From Lysobacteraceae bacterium SCN 69-320 (GTDB taxonomy: Bacteria; Pseudomonadota; Gammaproteobacteria; Xanthomonadales; Rhodanobacteraceae), in contig MEFP01000004.1 in NCBI GenBank assembly GCA_001725155.1, forward strand, positions 1 through 64,000: a DNA stretch of 64,000 bases, read 5' to 3'. A program made the position numbers and the translations under genes. The notes under the pieces are model-generated. The model searched no databases. It worked only from the letters and a program-made list of their open reading frames with translations, and was not told where the DNA came from. Of this stretch, positions 18,603-26,761 are shown one piece after another (the stretch's first letter is position 1; every line of letters begins with the position of its first letter).

Positions 18603-18671
18603 TGCAGCGACTGGATTTTAGCCATCGCGGCCCGGATACTTGCCGGCCTTTTCGATACGGACGGCCCGGTG

Positions 18672-19301
18672 ATGGCGGAACGGGAACGGCTGCGTCGCCG
18701 GCTCGATGACGGTCTGGCCGCGCTGGATCTGGATCTGTCCGACGCGGTGCGCGATCGGCTGATCGCCTACGTCGAGCTGCTGGCGCGCTGGAACGCGGCC
18801 TACAACCTGACGGCGGTACGCGATCCCGGTGAAATGGTCGCGCGGCACCTGCTGGATTCGCTGGCCATCGCACCACATGTCAGCGGGACGACCCTGGCCG
18901 ATCTCGGCAGCGGCGCCGGGCTGCCGGGCATTCCGCTGGCGCTGGTCGCGCCGGAGCGCCAGGTCACCCTGGTCGATTCCAACGGCAAGAAGGCCCGTTT
19001 CCTGCGCGAGGCCGTGCGCGCGCTGAAGCTCGCCAACGTACGCGTGATCGAGGGTCGTGTGCAGGACGTGCCGGGACAATTCGATTGCGTCACGGCCCGC
19101 GCGTTTGCCACGCTGGCAGACATGTTGAACTGGGCCGGCGGCCTGCTCGCCGACGGCGGCAACTGGCTGGCCATGAAAGGCAAGGTCGACGAGGCGGAAA
19201 TCGCCGCCGTGCCGGCCGGATTCCGCGTCGAACGGATCGTCACGCTGCAGGTGCCGGCCACGGTCGGCGAACGCCATCTGATCGTTGTACGCAAGGCTTG
19301 A
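18672..19301 (+). CDS. rsmG: 16S rRNA (guanine-527-N7)-methyltransferase RsmG
   Basis: This 209-residue SAM-dependent enzyme methylates N7 of G527 in the 16S rRNA 530 loop; loss in other bacteria gives low-level streptomycin resistance. Diagnostic segments are LLARWNAAYNLTAVRDP, the RHLLDSLAI block, the SAM motif LADLGSGAGLPGIPLAL and VTLVDSNGKKARFLREA, followed by VTARAFATLADML. A GTG at 18669 directly precedes the ATG at 18672; I take the ATG. It is followed after 16 bases by parA-parB, the conserved gidB-parA-parB order usually found near the chromosome origin. Confidence 0.95.
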   Translation: MAERERLRRRLDDGLAALDLDLSDAVRDRLIAYVELLARWNAAYNLTAVRDPGEMVARHLLDSLAIAPHVSGTTLADLGSGAGLPGIPLALVAPERQVTLVDSNGKKARFLREAVRALKLANVRVIEGRVQDVPGQFDCVTARAFATLADMLNWAGGLLADGGNWLAMKGKVDEAEIAAVPAGFRVERIVTLQVPATVGERHLIVVRKA

Positions 19302-19317
19302 ACGAACCGGTTTCCCC

Positions 19318-20109
19318 ATGACGCGCATCATCGCCATCACCAACCAGAAAGGCGGCGTCGGCAAGACGACGACCGCGGTCAATCTCGCGGCGGCGCTGGC
19401 CGAGACGCGGCGCAAGATCCTGCTCGTCGACCTCGACCCGCAGGGCAACGCGACCATGGCCGCCGGCGTGGACAAGCGCTCGGCCAAGCCCAACGGCTAC
19501 GAGGTGCTGCTCGACGAGGTGCCGATCGAACGCGCCATCGTCACGACCGAAGCCGGCTTCGACCTGCTGCCGGGCAGCTCCGACCTGACCGCGGCCGAGC
19601 TCAAGCTCATGGACGCGCTCGCGCGCGAGAGCCGGCTCAAGGAACAGCTGGCCAAGCTCGGCGACGTCTACCACACCATCCTGATCGACTGCCCGCCGAC
19701 CCTGCACCTGCTCACGATCAATGCGTTGAGCGCCGCCCACGGCGTGCTGATTCCGGTGCAGTGCGAGTATTTCGCGCTGGAAGGACTGGCCAGCTTGCGC
19801 GAGACCATCGACGCCGTGCGCCGGCGCCTGAATCCGCGCCTGGAGATCGACGGCCTGCTGCGCACCATGTACGACGTGCGCAACAACCTGGCCAACGAAG
19901 TGTCGGCCCAGCTCACCAAGCATTTCGGCGACAAGGTGCTGCGCTCCATCATCCCGCGCAACATCCGCCTGGCCGAGGCGCCCAGCCACGGCAAGCCGAT
20001 CAATCTTTACGACCGCGAATCCCGCGGCGCCATCGCCTATCTCGGTCTCGCCGGCGAGATGCTGCGGCTGGAGCGCGGCGCGGCGGCCGCTGCGGCGCAT
20101 TCCAACTGA
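19318..20109 (+). CDS. parA: chromosome-partitioning ATPase ParA (Soj)
   Basis: This 263-residue Walker-type ATPase forms ATP-dependent dimers on DNA and, with ParB bound to parS sites, drives origin segregation. The deviant Walker A KGGVGKTTTAVNL, Walker A' VDLDPQGNAT, Walker B ILIDCPPTLHLLTINAL and the C-terminal SIIPRNIRLAEAPSHGKPI block (diagnostic of chromosomal Soj proteins) are all intact. It lies 16 bases after rsmG and 8 bases before parB, one transcription unit. No full parS site (TGTTTCAC-GTGAAACA) was seen in the window. Confidence 0.96.
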   Translation: MTRIIAITNQKGGVGKTTTAVNLAAALAETRRKILLVDLDPQGNATMAAGVDKRSAKPNGYEVLLDEVPIERAIVTTEAGFDLLPGSSDLTAAELKLMDALARESRLKEQLAKLGDVYHTILIDCPPTLHLLTINALSAAHGVLIPVQCEYFALEGLASLRETIDAVRRRLNPRLEIDGLLRTMYDVRNNLANEVSAQLTKHFGDKVLRSIIPRNIRLAEAPSHGKPINLYDRESRGAIAYLGLAGEMLRLERGAAAAAAHSN

Positions 20110-20117
20110 GGCCCCCC

Positions 20118-20993
20118 ATGTCGGCAGCCAAGAAACGAGGACTCGGACGCGGCCTGGACGCCCTGCTCGGCAGTCTGGAGCCCGAAACCGCGGAAACCGG
20201 CGAAGGCGGTGGCAGCGAGCTGCGCCAGATCGCGGTCGGCAAGATCTTCCCGGGCAAGTACCAGCCGCGCCAGGCCATCGACCCGGAGAAGCTCGAAGAG
20301 CTGGCCGCGTCGATCCGCGCCCAGGGCGTCATCGAACCCATCGTCGTGCGCGCCTCCGGCGACCGCTACGAACTGATCGCCGGCGAACGCCGCTGGCGTG
20401 CGACCCAGCTCGCCGGCTTGGCCGAGATACCGGCGCTGGTGCGCGACGTGGACGACCGCGCCGTCGTTGCGATCGCGCTGATCGAGAACATCCAGCGCGA
20501 GGAACTCACGCCGCTGGAGGAGTCGCAGGCGCTCAAGCGTCTGATCGACGAATTCGACCTGACCCACCAGCAGGTCGCCGAAGCGGTCGGCCGCTCGCGT
20601 GCCGCCGTGTCGAACCTGCTGCGCCTGATGGAGCTGCCGGCCGAGATCAAGCAGCTGCTGGAGCAGAAGAAACTCGACATGGGCCATGCGCGCGCGCTGC
20701 TGACCCTGCCCGAAGCGCTGGCCATCGGCCTGGCGCGCCGGGCCGCCGAGCACGGCTGGTCGGTGCGCGAGCTCGAAGACGCGGCACGCGCCGCGCAGAG
20801 CGAACCGCAGGCGGTATCGGCCAAGCCGGCCAAGACCGTACGCGATCCCAACGTCGAGTCGCTGGAGCGCGACCTGTCCGAACGCATCGGCGCGCGCGTG
20901 GCGATCAACCACAGCCGCAACGGCCGCGGCAAGCTGACGATCCGCTATCACAGCCTGGAAGAACTCGACGGCATCCTCGCGCGGATCAAATAA
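20118..20993 (+). CDS. parB: chromosome-partitioning protein ParB (Spo0J), CTPase and parS-binding
   Basis: This 291-residue protein starts KKRGLGRGLDALLG, the ParA-activating N-terminal tail. The ParB/sulfiredoxin-like CTPase core has PRQ (GKYQPRQ), GVIEPIVVR and YELIAGERRWRAT with the GERR box. The DNA-binding HTH region (about 135-210, THQQVAEAVGRSRAAVSNLLRL) follows, and then the C-terminal dimerisation leucine-rich part. All expected pieces are present at normal length. It follows parA by 8 bases with a run of Cs rather than a good ribosome site, so translation is probably coupled. Confidence 0.95.
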   Translation: MSAAKKRGLGRGLDALLGSLEPETAETGEGGGSELRQIAVGKIFPGKYQPRQAIDPEKLEELAASIRAQGVIEPIVVRASGDRYELIAGERRWRATQLAGLAEIPALVRDVDDRAVVAIALIENIQREELTPLEESQALKRLIDEFDLTHQQVAEAVGRSRAAVSNLLRLMELPAEIKQLLEQKKLDMGHARALLTLPEALAIGLARRAAEHGWSVRELEDAARAAQSEPQAVSAKPAKTVRDPNVESLERDLSERIGARVAINHSRNGRGKLTIRYHSLEELDGILARIK

Positions 20994-21044
20994 GATCCGC
21001 GCGATGTGCCGGGATGAAAGCGTTTCGGCCTCGCGAGGGTCTTC

Positions 21045-21557
21045 ATGCAGGTGAGCAGCCGCCAACGCCAATTCGACGCCCTGGTCCGCGCGCACAACGG
21101 CGACCTCTACCGCTATGCCTACTGGCTGTGCGGCGACGCCGCGCTGGCCCAGGACCTGACCCAGGAAACCTTCCTGCGCGCCTGGCGCTCGCTGGACGCG
21201 TTGCGCGAGACCGATGCGGCCAAGGCCTGGCTCATCACCATCCTGCGTCGCGAGCACGCGCGCCTGTACGAGCGCAAGAGCTTCGACACCACCGATATCG
21301 GCGAGCTGGACCTGGACGACCGTGATTCGCTGAGCCCCGAACAACTGGGCGAGGATTCCCTCGTGCGCGCGGCCATGTTGCAGCTCGAACCCAAGTACCG
21401 CGAGCCGCTGCTGCTGCAGGTGCTCGGCGGATTTTCCTGCGAGGAGATCGCGCGCGAGCTCGGCCTGGGCGCCGCCGCCGTGATGACCCAGCTGTTCCGC
21501 GCGCGGCAGAAGCTCAAGCACCTGCTCGGCGCCGGCCGCGGCGAGGCCAGCGCATGA
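21045..21557 (+). CDS. ECF-type RNA polymerase sigma factor
   Basis: This 170-residue sigma-70-family protein consists of region 2 (about 12-80: LVRAHNGDLYRYAYWLCGD, DLTQETFLRAWRSLD, AWLITILRREHARLYER) and region 4 (about 112-160: LEPKYREPLLLQVLGGFSCEEIARELGLGAAAVMTQLFRARQKL), joined by an acidic linker. That is the two-domain ECF plan. A GAGG ribosome site precedes the ATG. Its stop overlaps the start of the next gene (ATGA), an anti-sigma factor, so the pair should be co-regulated. Target promoters and signal are unknown. Confidence 0.93.
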   Translation: MQVSSRQRQFDALVRAHNGDLYRYAYWLCGDAALAQDLTQETFLRAWRSLDALRETDAAKAWLITILRREHARLYERKSFDTTDIGELDLDDRDSLSPEQLGEDSLVRAAMLQLEPKYREPLLLQVLGGFSCEEIARELGLGAAAVMTQLFRARQKLKHLLGAGRGEASA

Positions 21558-22276
21558 ACTGCCTCGACTACCGCCGCCAGCTCGGCGCCGACCCGCGCCG
21601 TGAAACGCCCGAGATGCAGGAACATCGGCGCGGCTGCGCCGGCTGCGCCGCGCACCAGGCGCGCAGCCTCGGTTTTGAACTCGCGCTCAAGCGTTCGCTG
21701 CAGGTTGCCGTGCCCGATGGTCTTGCCGAACGCATCCTGCTGGCCCAGGCCACTGGTGAACGCGGCACGCGCACACGCCGGCGGCGGCGCTGGGGCTGGC
21801 TGGCCGCGGCTGCCGTCCTGGTGGCAGCACTCGGCGTCGGCCTGCAGCAGCTGCAGCTGTTCGCGCCGCTGGCGCGCCAGCTCGTCGTCCACCTGCAGCA
21901 CGAGCCCGAAGCGCTGTTGACGCATGTGCCGCTGCCGGTGGCCGAGATCGAACGCCCCTTCGCCCAGCGCGGCGTGGTCCTGGCCGCGCCGCTGCCGGCC
22001 GGCATCAGCTATGCGCAGCCCTGCCCGGTCGGGACGATGGGCTCGGTACACATGGTCATGCCCGAGCCCGAAGGCCCGGTCACGGTGTTCTTCCTGCCGA
22101 CCCATCGCGAACGCCGCGGCGACTATGTCGACCAGGGCATGCACGTTCGCGCCGTGCCCATGGGCACCGGCACCCTGGCCCTGGTCGCCGCTGACACGCG
22201 CCATTTCGACGCGCTGGAGGCCGGCTGGCGCTATAGCCTCGAAGGCACGGCGGCGACTGCGGCCGGAGCGCCCTGA
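21554..22276 (+). CDS. membrane anti-sigma factor with zinc-type H-x3-C-x2-C motif (DUF3379-like)
   Basis: This 240-residue protein has a cytoplasmic N-terminus of about 75 residues containing EHRRGCAGC, the H-x3-C-x2-C signature of zinc-binding anti-sigma domains. A basic stop-transfer stretch and one transmembrane helix follow (about 82-102, WLAAAAVLVAALGVGL), then a periplasmic domain of about 135 residues. The architecture and the 4-base overlap with the sigma gene point to a membrane-bound inhibitor that releases its sigma factor on an envelope signal. The periplasmic part resembles the DUF3379 family from memory; no ligand is suggested by sequence. Confidence 0.82.
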   Translation: MNCLDYRRQLGADPRRETPEMQEHRRGCAGCAAHQARSLGFELALKRSLQVAVPDGLAERILLAQATGERGTRTRRRRRWGWLAAAAVLVAALGVGLQQLQLFAPLARQLVVHLQHEPEALLTHVPLPVAEIERPFAQRGVVLAAPLPAGISYAQPCPVGTMGSVHMVMPEPEGPVTVFFLPTHRERRGDYVDQGMHVRAVPMGTGTLALVAADTRHFDALEAGWRYSLEGTAATAAGAP

Positions 22277-22431
22277 GCTGCTGTCGGCGCGGCGCGCCCG
22301 GTGCTGCTTCCGGCGGGAAATCCGGCACTGTGGCGAACCGCGGTGCCTCCCTCCCCCAACCCCTCTCCGACGACGGGGGGAGCAGAGCGCCTGAAAATGC
22401 GGCATCGAGTTCATTGCGTCGCCCGCCGTGT

Positions 22432-22460
22432 TTGGGCCTGAGCCGCGCTCCGGCGATAAT
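22432..22460 (+). promoter_or_regulatory. probable sigma-70 promoter of the glycosyltransferase gene
   Basis: TTGGGC (22432-22437) and GATAAT (22455-22460) are separated by 17 bases. The predicted start near 22467 gives a leader of about 24 bases before the ATG at 22491. Just upstream (22348-22382) lies a CCCTCCCCCAACCCCTCTCC-type inverted element with 7-bp arms, a common intergenic repeat in GC-rich proteobacteria. Confidence 0.5.
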
Positions 22461-22490
22461 GCGCGCCGCAATCCGTTCCGGACCTTCGCA

Positions 22491-23210
22491 ATGCCCCAGC
22501 TTTCGGTCGTCGTCCCCGTCTTCAACGAGCGCGACAACATCAAGCCGCTGATCGACGAAATCGTCGCCGCCCTGCGCGGCCGCCACGACTTCGAGATCGT
22601 CTACGTCGACGACTGCAGCAAAGACGACAGCCTGGCCGTGCTGCAGGGCCTCCGGTCGCAGGTGCCGGAGCTGCGCGTCATCAGGCATATTTCCCAAAGT
22701 GGACAAAGCACGGCGGTGCGCAACGGCGTCAAGTCAGCCCGCGGCACCTGGATCGCGACCCTCGACGGCGACGGCCAGAACGATCCGGCCGACATTCCCA
22801 AGCTGATCGCCGCGCGTGACGCGGGTCCGGCCGACGTGAAGCTCTACGCGGGCTGGCGCGTCAACCGCCAGGACACCGGCAGCAAGCGCTGGGCATCCAG
22901 GATCGCCAACGCGATCCGCTCGCGCCTGCTGCGCGATTCCACGCCGGACACCGGCTGTGGCATCAAGCTGTTCGAGCGCGAGGCTTTCCTCGACCTGCCG
23001 TATTTCAATCACATGCACCGCTACCTGCCGGCGCTGATGCAGCGTTCGGGCTGGAAGACGGTCAGTGTGCCGGTCAATCACCGCGCGCGCGGCGCCGGCG
23101 TATCGAAGTACAACAATCTCAATCGCGCCCTCGTCGGCATCGCCGACCTGCGCGGTGTCGCGTGGCTGATCCGCCGCGCCAAGCGCACCGCGATCGAAGA
23201 GATTCAGTAG
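22491..23210 (+). CDS. family 2 glycosyltransferase (dolichol-phosphate-mannose-synthase-like)
   Basis: This 239-residue GT-A enzyme has MPQLSVVVPVFNERDNI, the nucleotide-sugar strand IVYVDDCSKDDS and a second acidic motif in WIATLDGDGQNDP (the D-x-D equivalent). GCGIKLFEREAFLDLPYFNHMHRYLPAL follows, matching DPM1/ArnC-like synthases that transfer a sugar to a polyprenyl phosphate. The C-terminal transmembrane pair of ArnC/GtrB is absent, so it is closest to the soluble DPM1 type. ATG 22491 is preferred over 22428 because the fold begins there and a promoter is appropriately placed. A 10-bp G/C hairpin (23221-23248) follows the stop. Confidence 0.88.
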   Translation: MPQLSVVVPVFNERDNIKPLIDEIVAALRGRHDFEIVYVDDCSKDDSLAVLQGLRSQVPELRVIRHISQSGQSTAVRNGVKSARGTWIATLDGDGQNDPADIPKLIAARDAGPADVKLYAGWRVNRQDTGSKRWASRIANAIRSRLLRDSTPDTGCGIKLFEREAFLDLPYFNHMHRYLPALMQRSGWKTVSVPVNHRARGAGVSKYNNLNRALVGIADLRGVAWLIRRAKRTAIEEIQ

Positions 23211-23524
23211 CCCGGTCGACGCCGCCGGGGTGGTAACGCCCCGGCGGCCGCGCGGTGATCGGCTATCCGAGCCTCACCAGCCTGGACGCGGCGGACCTTC
23301 ACTGAAGCGGCGCCGCGGCAGGCCGTGTCGTCGTGGCCTAGCGCGATGCCTGCGGCTACGGCACGCTGATCGGTCTGCGTCGCGACGCGGCGAAATCTGG
23401 CGTGGGGTGATCGACGAGGCCGGCCGCCATGCGAGCCGTGTCTGCCGCACTCGCTGAGACGGGCCTTTCCGACACTGCCGGATGCGCCGGCAATCTCGCC
23501 GGCGCATTCGATCAAGGAGGATGT
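23211..23524. other. 314-base spacer, hairpin but no gene seen
   Basis: Directly after the glycosyltransferase stop is a 10-bp stem GCCGCCGGGG / CCCCGGCGGC (23221-23230 with 23239-23248) without a T run, perhaps a Rho-assisted terminator. The rest shows no frame with protein-like composition. The last bases carry the strong AAGGAGG ribosome site of the next gene. Confidence 0.6.
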
Positions 23525-24835
23525 ATGCGGTGGACGCTTCCCGTCGCGATCGTCGCGGCACTGGTGTCGGCGCAGGCCGGCGCCGCGGACTGGACCCGGT
23601 TTCTCGGCTCCAATCCGTATTTTCCGAACCAGCTCGCCGACCGGGGACTGGCCGTCGATGCCGGCGGCCTGGTCGCCGTGCAGGCGTACAACCGGCTGAC
23701 CTGGTCGGGTCAGATCGAATTCGTCCATGAGTACAGCGTGGCTGCGGACGGCACGATTCCGTGGATCTGGGGCGTGGTCGGCAAGAGTCCGAGCTACGCG
23801 ATGACGCCGCGCGCCGTCGATCAGCGCGACGGCTACCGCCTGGTCTGGATAGCGCGGGCCGACGATCCGGCGTCCGGCCGCGACGAGTTCAGCGTCGTCC
23901 TGCCGAACGGCGCGCAGCCGCAGTGGTGGCTCAGCGAACCGCAGGCCGGCGGCCACGCCGTCGACGCGGTTTCGGGCGGCGCCGACGGCGGCTTCGTGCT
24001 GCGTGCGCTGGATGCGGGCGCCGGTTTCGAAGTCGTCGCGTTCGACAGTCCGTCGCCGCGCTGGCGCGCGACGGTGCAGCCCTGCGCCGGCGGCGCCGCA
24101 CCGGCGAATCTGCAGATCGACTTCGCGCCGTTGGGCGCCTGGCCGGCGATCCACACGCTCAGTGTCGCCGGCAGCTGCGACGACGGACTGAATCCGCCGC
24201 AGGTCTTCGTGCAGCGTTTCGACAGCCTCACTGGCGACCAGGCCGTGACGGAATGGCCGAACGTCGTTCCCGACCGGCAGCTCGCCCGCCTCGCCTTCTC
24301 GCCGGCGCACGAGCTCGTCGCGGTCTACTCGATGCCGGGATCGCTCAAGGAAGTGCAGCGCGTGCCGCCGCCCGGCCAGTCGTTCACCGGTCCGCCGGCG
24401 CTGCTGTTCGGTCTTGATCAGATCATTGCGCTTGCCCCCGCCGGCGCCGACACCCTGGCCATCCTCGGCAGTGACGCCAGCGGCACTCCGGTCTCCTCCA
24501 CGGTCTGGCCGCAGGGCGCCGTGTCGTGGCCGATGCCGCTGAACGGCCTTGCCGGGTTCCCCGGCGGCGCCTGGAGCTTCGCTGCGGGCCGCAACGAAAA
24601 GCTGCTCGCGCTGCGCGTCGAAAATGACAGCCCCGCGCCGCTGCTGCGTCTGGTCGGACTCGACGCCTACGGCCAGCTCGAATGGACCGACACGATCCCC
24701 GACGTCCTGCCGGGCGCCGCGCCGCAGGCCGTGCCGGCCAAGGATGCGGCCGGCGGCTTCATCGTCGCGATCGACACGCTGGACGCCGGCGGCACGACCG
24801 GCATCGTGGTGCGCCGCGTCGGCAGCGCGCCGTGA
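23525..24835 (+). CDS. exported protein of unknown function, beta-propeller-like
   Basis: This 436-residue protein has a Sec signal peptide (about 1-21, cleavage near AGAA-DW) and an excellent ribosome site (AAGGAGG, 6 bases before the ATG). The mature part is rich in beta-strand sequence with recurring patterns (GLVAVQAYNR, GGFVLRALD, ELVAVYSMP, DTLAILGSD, KLLALRVEND, GGFIVAIDTLD) spaced about 50-60 residues. This suggests a propeller of uncharacterised repeats like those in many secreted Rhodanobacteraceae proteins. It lacks the F-E terminal tail seen on the sialidase-like protein. No catalytic motif was recognised. It stands between a glycosyltransferase and gamma-glutamyltransferase, both on the same strand. 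Confidence 0.75.
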   Translation: MRWTLPVAIVAALVSAQAGAADWTRFLGSNPYFPNQLADRGLAVDAGGLVAVQAYNRLTWSGQIEFVHEYSVAADGTIPWIWGVVGKSPSYAMTPRAVDQRDGYRLVWIARADDPASGRDEFSVVLPNGAQPQWWLSEPQAGGHAVDAVSGGADGGFVLRALDAGAGFEVVAFDSPSPRWRATVQPCAGGAAPANLQIDFAPLGAWPAIHTLSVAGSCDDGLNPPQVFVQRFDSLTGDQAVTEWPNVVPDRQLARLAFSPAHELVAVYSMPGSLKEVQRVPPPGQSFTGPPALLFGLDQIIALAPAGADTLAILGSDASGTPVSSTVWPQGAVSWPMPLNGLAGFPGGAWSFAAGRNEKLLALRVENDSPAPLLRLVGLDAYGQLEWTDTIPDVLPGAAPQAVPAKDAAGGFIVAIDTLDAGGTTGIVVRRVGSAP

Positions 24836-24938
24836 ACGGACGGGTGCCTGCCGAACGGCGGGCACCCGGCCTTCCGGGGCATGCGCGGCCGGGCGGCCTG
24901 ACCTAAGCTCGGGCGATCCTTTGCCGCGGAGCTGCCCC

Positions 24939-26639
24939 ATGCGTCAGGCCCTACTCGCTTTCGCTCTTGCCCTGGCGCTGGCCGGGCCTGCCCTCGCCGC
25001 CGACCGCGTGACCGGCAAGGCCTTCGCGACGCGCTCCGAAGTCATCGCGCCGCACGGCATGGTCGCGACCTCGCAGCCGCTCGCCACGCAGATCGGCCTC
25101 GACGTGCTGAAGAAAGGCGGCAGCGCGCTCGATGCGGCGATTGCCGCGAACGCCGCGCTCGGCCTCATGGAGCCGACCGGCAGCGGCATCGGCGGCGACC
25201 TGTTCGCGATCGTCTGGGACGCCAGGACGCAGAAGCTCTACGGCTACAACGGCTCGGGCCGCTCGCCGAAATCGCTGACCCTGGAATGGTTCGCCGAGCA
25301 CGGTTACAGCGACATCCCGCCGACCGGCCCGCTGCCGGTATCGGTGCCCGGCTGCGTCGATGCCTGGTTCGCGCTGCACGAAAAATTCGGCCGGCTGCCG
25401 ATGAAGGATCTGCTCGCACCGACCGTGCGCTATGCGCGCGAGGGTTTTCCGGTCAGCGAGCTGATTGCGTACTACTGGCAGCGCTCGGTGCCGCGCCTGT
25501 CGAAATATCCCGGCTTCAAGGAACAGTTCACGCGCGACGGCGCCGGGCCGGCCAAGGGCCAGCGCTGGACCAATCCGAATCTCGCCGACACCCTGGAAGC
25601 CCTCGGCAAGGGTGGCCGCGACGCGTTCTACAAGGGGCGCATCGCCAAGATCATCGGCGACTACATGAAGGCCAACGACGGTTTCCTCAGTGCCGAAGAC
25701 CTGGCCGCACATCACGGTGAATGGGTCGAGCCGCTGTCGACGAACTACCGCGGCTACGAGGTCTGGGAACTGCCGCCGAACGGCCAGGGCGTGGCTGCGC
25801 TGGCCATGCTGAACATTCTCGAAGGCTATGACTTCGGCAAGATCGGTTTCGGCAGCGTCGAGCACGTTCATCTGTTCACCGAGGCCAAGAAACTGGCCTT
25901 CGCGGACCGCGCGCAGTACTTCGCCGATCCCGCTTTCGCGCAGCTGCCGCTCAAGGGGCTGCTGTCCAAGGACTATGCGGCGCAGCGGCGCCAGCTCATC
26001 GGCGAGACCGCGGCCAGGTCCGTCGACGCCGGCCACCCGCCGCTCGACGACGGCGACACGATCTACCTGACCACGGCCGACAAGGACGGCAACATGGTCT
26101 CGCTGATCCAGTCCAACTACCGCGGCATGGGCTCGGGCATGGCGCCGACCGGCCTCGGTTTCATCCTGCAGGACCGCGGCGAGATGTTCGTGCTCAAGCC
26201 CGGCCATCCGAATTCCTTCGCGCCGGGCAAGCGGCCGTTCCATACCATCATCCCGGCCTTCGTGACCAAGGCCGGCAAGCCCTGGCTCAGCTTCGGCGTC
26301 ATGGGCGGCGCGATGCAGCCGCAGGGCCACGTGCAGATCGTCATGAACCTCATCGACTTCGGCATGAACCTGCAGGAAGCCGGCGACGCGCCGCGCATCC
26401 AGCACGACGGCTCGACCGAACCCACGGGTCAGGCCACGGCCATGCGCGACGGCGGCGAGATCAATCTGGAAACCGGCTACAGCTGGGAAACCGTGCGCGG
26501 CCTGATGCAGAGGGGCCACAAGGTCACTTATGCCGACGGCCCCTACGGCGGCTATCAGGCGATCGCCTGGGACGAGAAGAACAAGGTCTGGATCGGCGCG
26601 TCGGAAGGCCGCAAGGACGGGCAGGCGGCCGGTTACTGA
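24939..26639 (+). CDS. ggt: gamma-glutamyltransferase (periplasmic)
   Basis: This 566-residue periplasmic precursor of an Ntn-hydrolase cleaves gamma-glutamyl bonds of glutathione and transfers the glutamyl group. It has a signal peptide (1-21, LALALAGPALAA). The large-subunit motifs PTGSGIGGDLFAIVWD and NGSGRSPKSL are present. The self-cleavage/nucleophile threonine is T374 in DGDTIYLTTADKDGNMVSL. The small-subunit MGGAMQPQGHVQIVMNLIDFGMN block is typical. The residue after the nucleophile is Ile where E. coli Ggt has Thr, as in the divergent YwrD-like group, so substrate preference may differ. The ATG at 24939 was chosen as the beginning of the signal peptide. Confidence 0.92.
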   Translation: MRQALLAFALALALAGPALAADRVTGKAFATRSEVIAPHGMVATSQPLATQIGLDVLKKGGSALDAAIAANAALGLMEPTGSGIGGDLFAIVWDARTQKLYGYNGSGRSPKSLTLEWFAEHGYSDIPPTGPLPVSVPGCVDAWFALHEKFGRLPMKDLLAPTVRYAREGFPVSELIAYYWQRSVPRLSKYPGFKEQFTRDGAGPAKGQRWTNPNLADTLEALGKGGRDAFYKGRIAKIIGDYMKANDGFLSAEDLAAHHGEWVEPLSTNYRGYEVWELPPNGQGVAALAMLNILEGYDFGKIGFGSVEHVHLFTEAKKLAFADRAQYFADPAFAQLPLKGLLSKDYAAQRRQLIGETAARSVDAGHPPLDDGDTIYLTTADKDGNMVSLIQSNYRGMGSGMAPTGLGFILQDRGEMFVLKPGHPNSFAPGKRPFHTIIPAFVTKAGKPWLSFGVMGGAMQPQGHVQIVMNLIDFGMNLQEAGDAPRIQHDGSTEPTGQATAMRDGGEINLETGYSWETVRGLMQRGHKVTYADGPYGGYQAIAWDEKNKVWIGASEGRKDGQAAGY

Positions 26640-26761
26640 GGAAAGCGGCGCCGCGGTGCCGGTTGCGGCGGCACAGCCGCCGGCGAAACCGCCGGCGCCT
26701 GATCCTGTCTTTCCTGCAAATCCGTAAGGCAGCTGAGCGACACCCCACGAGGATGGCTTCC

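Noticed and set aside
23204-24940. 578-codon minus-strand frame opposite the exported protein at 23.5 kb
   Set aside because: The plus-strand frame has a strong AAGGAGG site and signal peptide; the minus frame has antisense composition.
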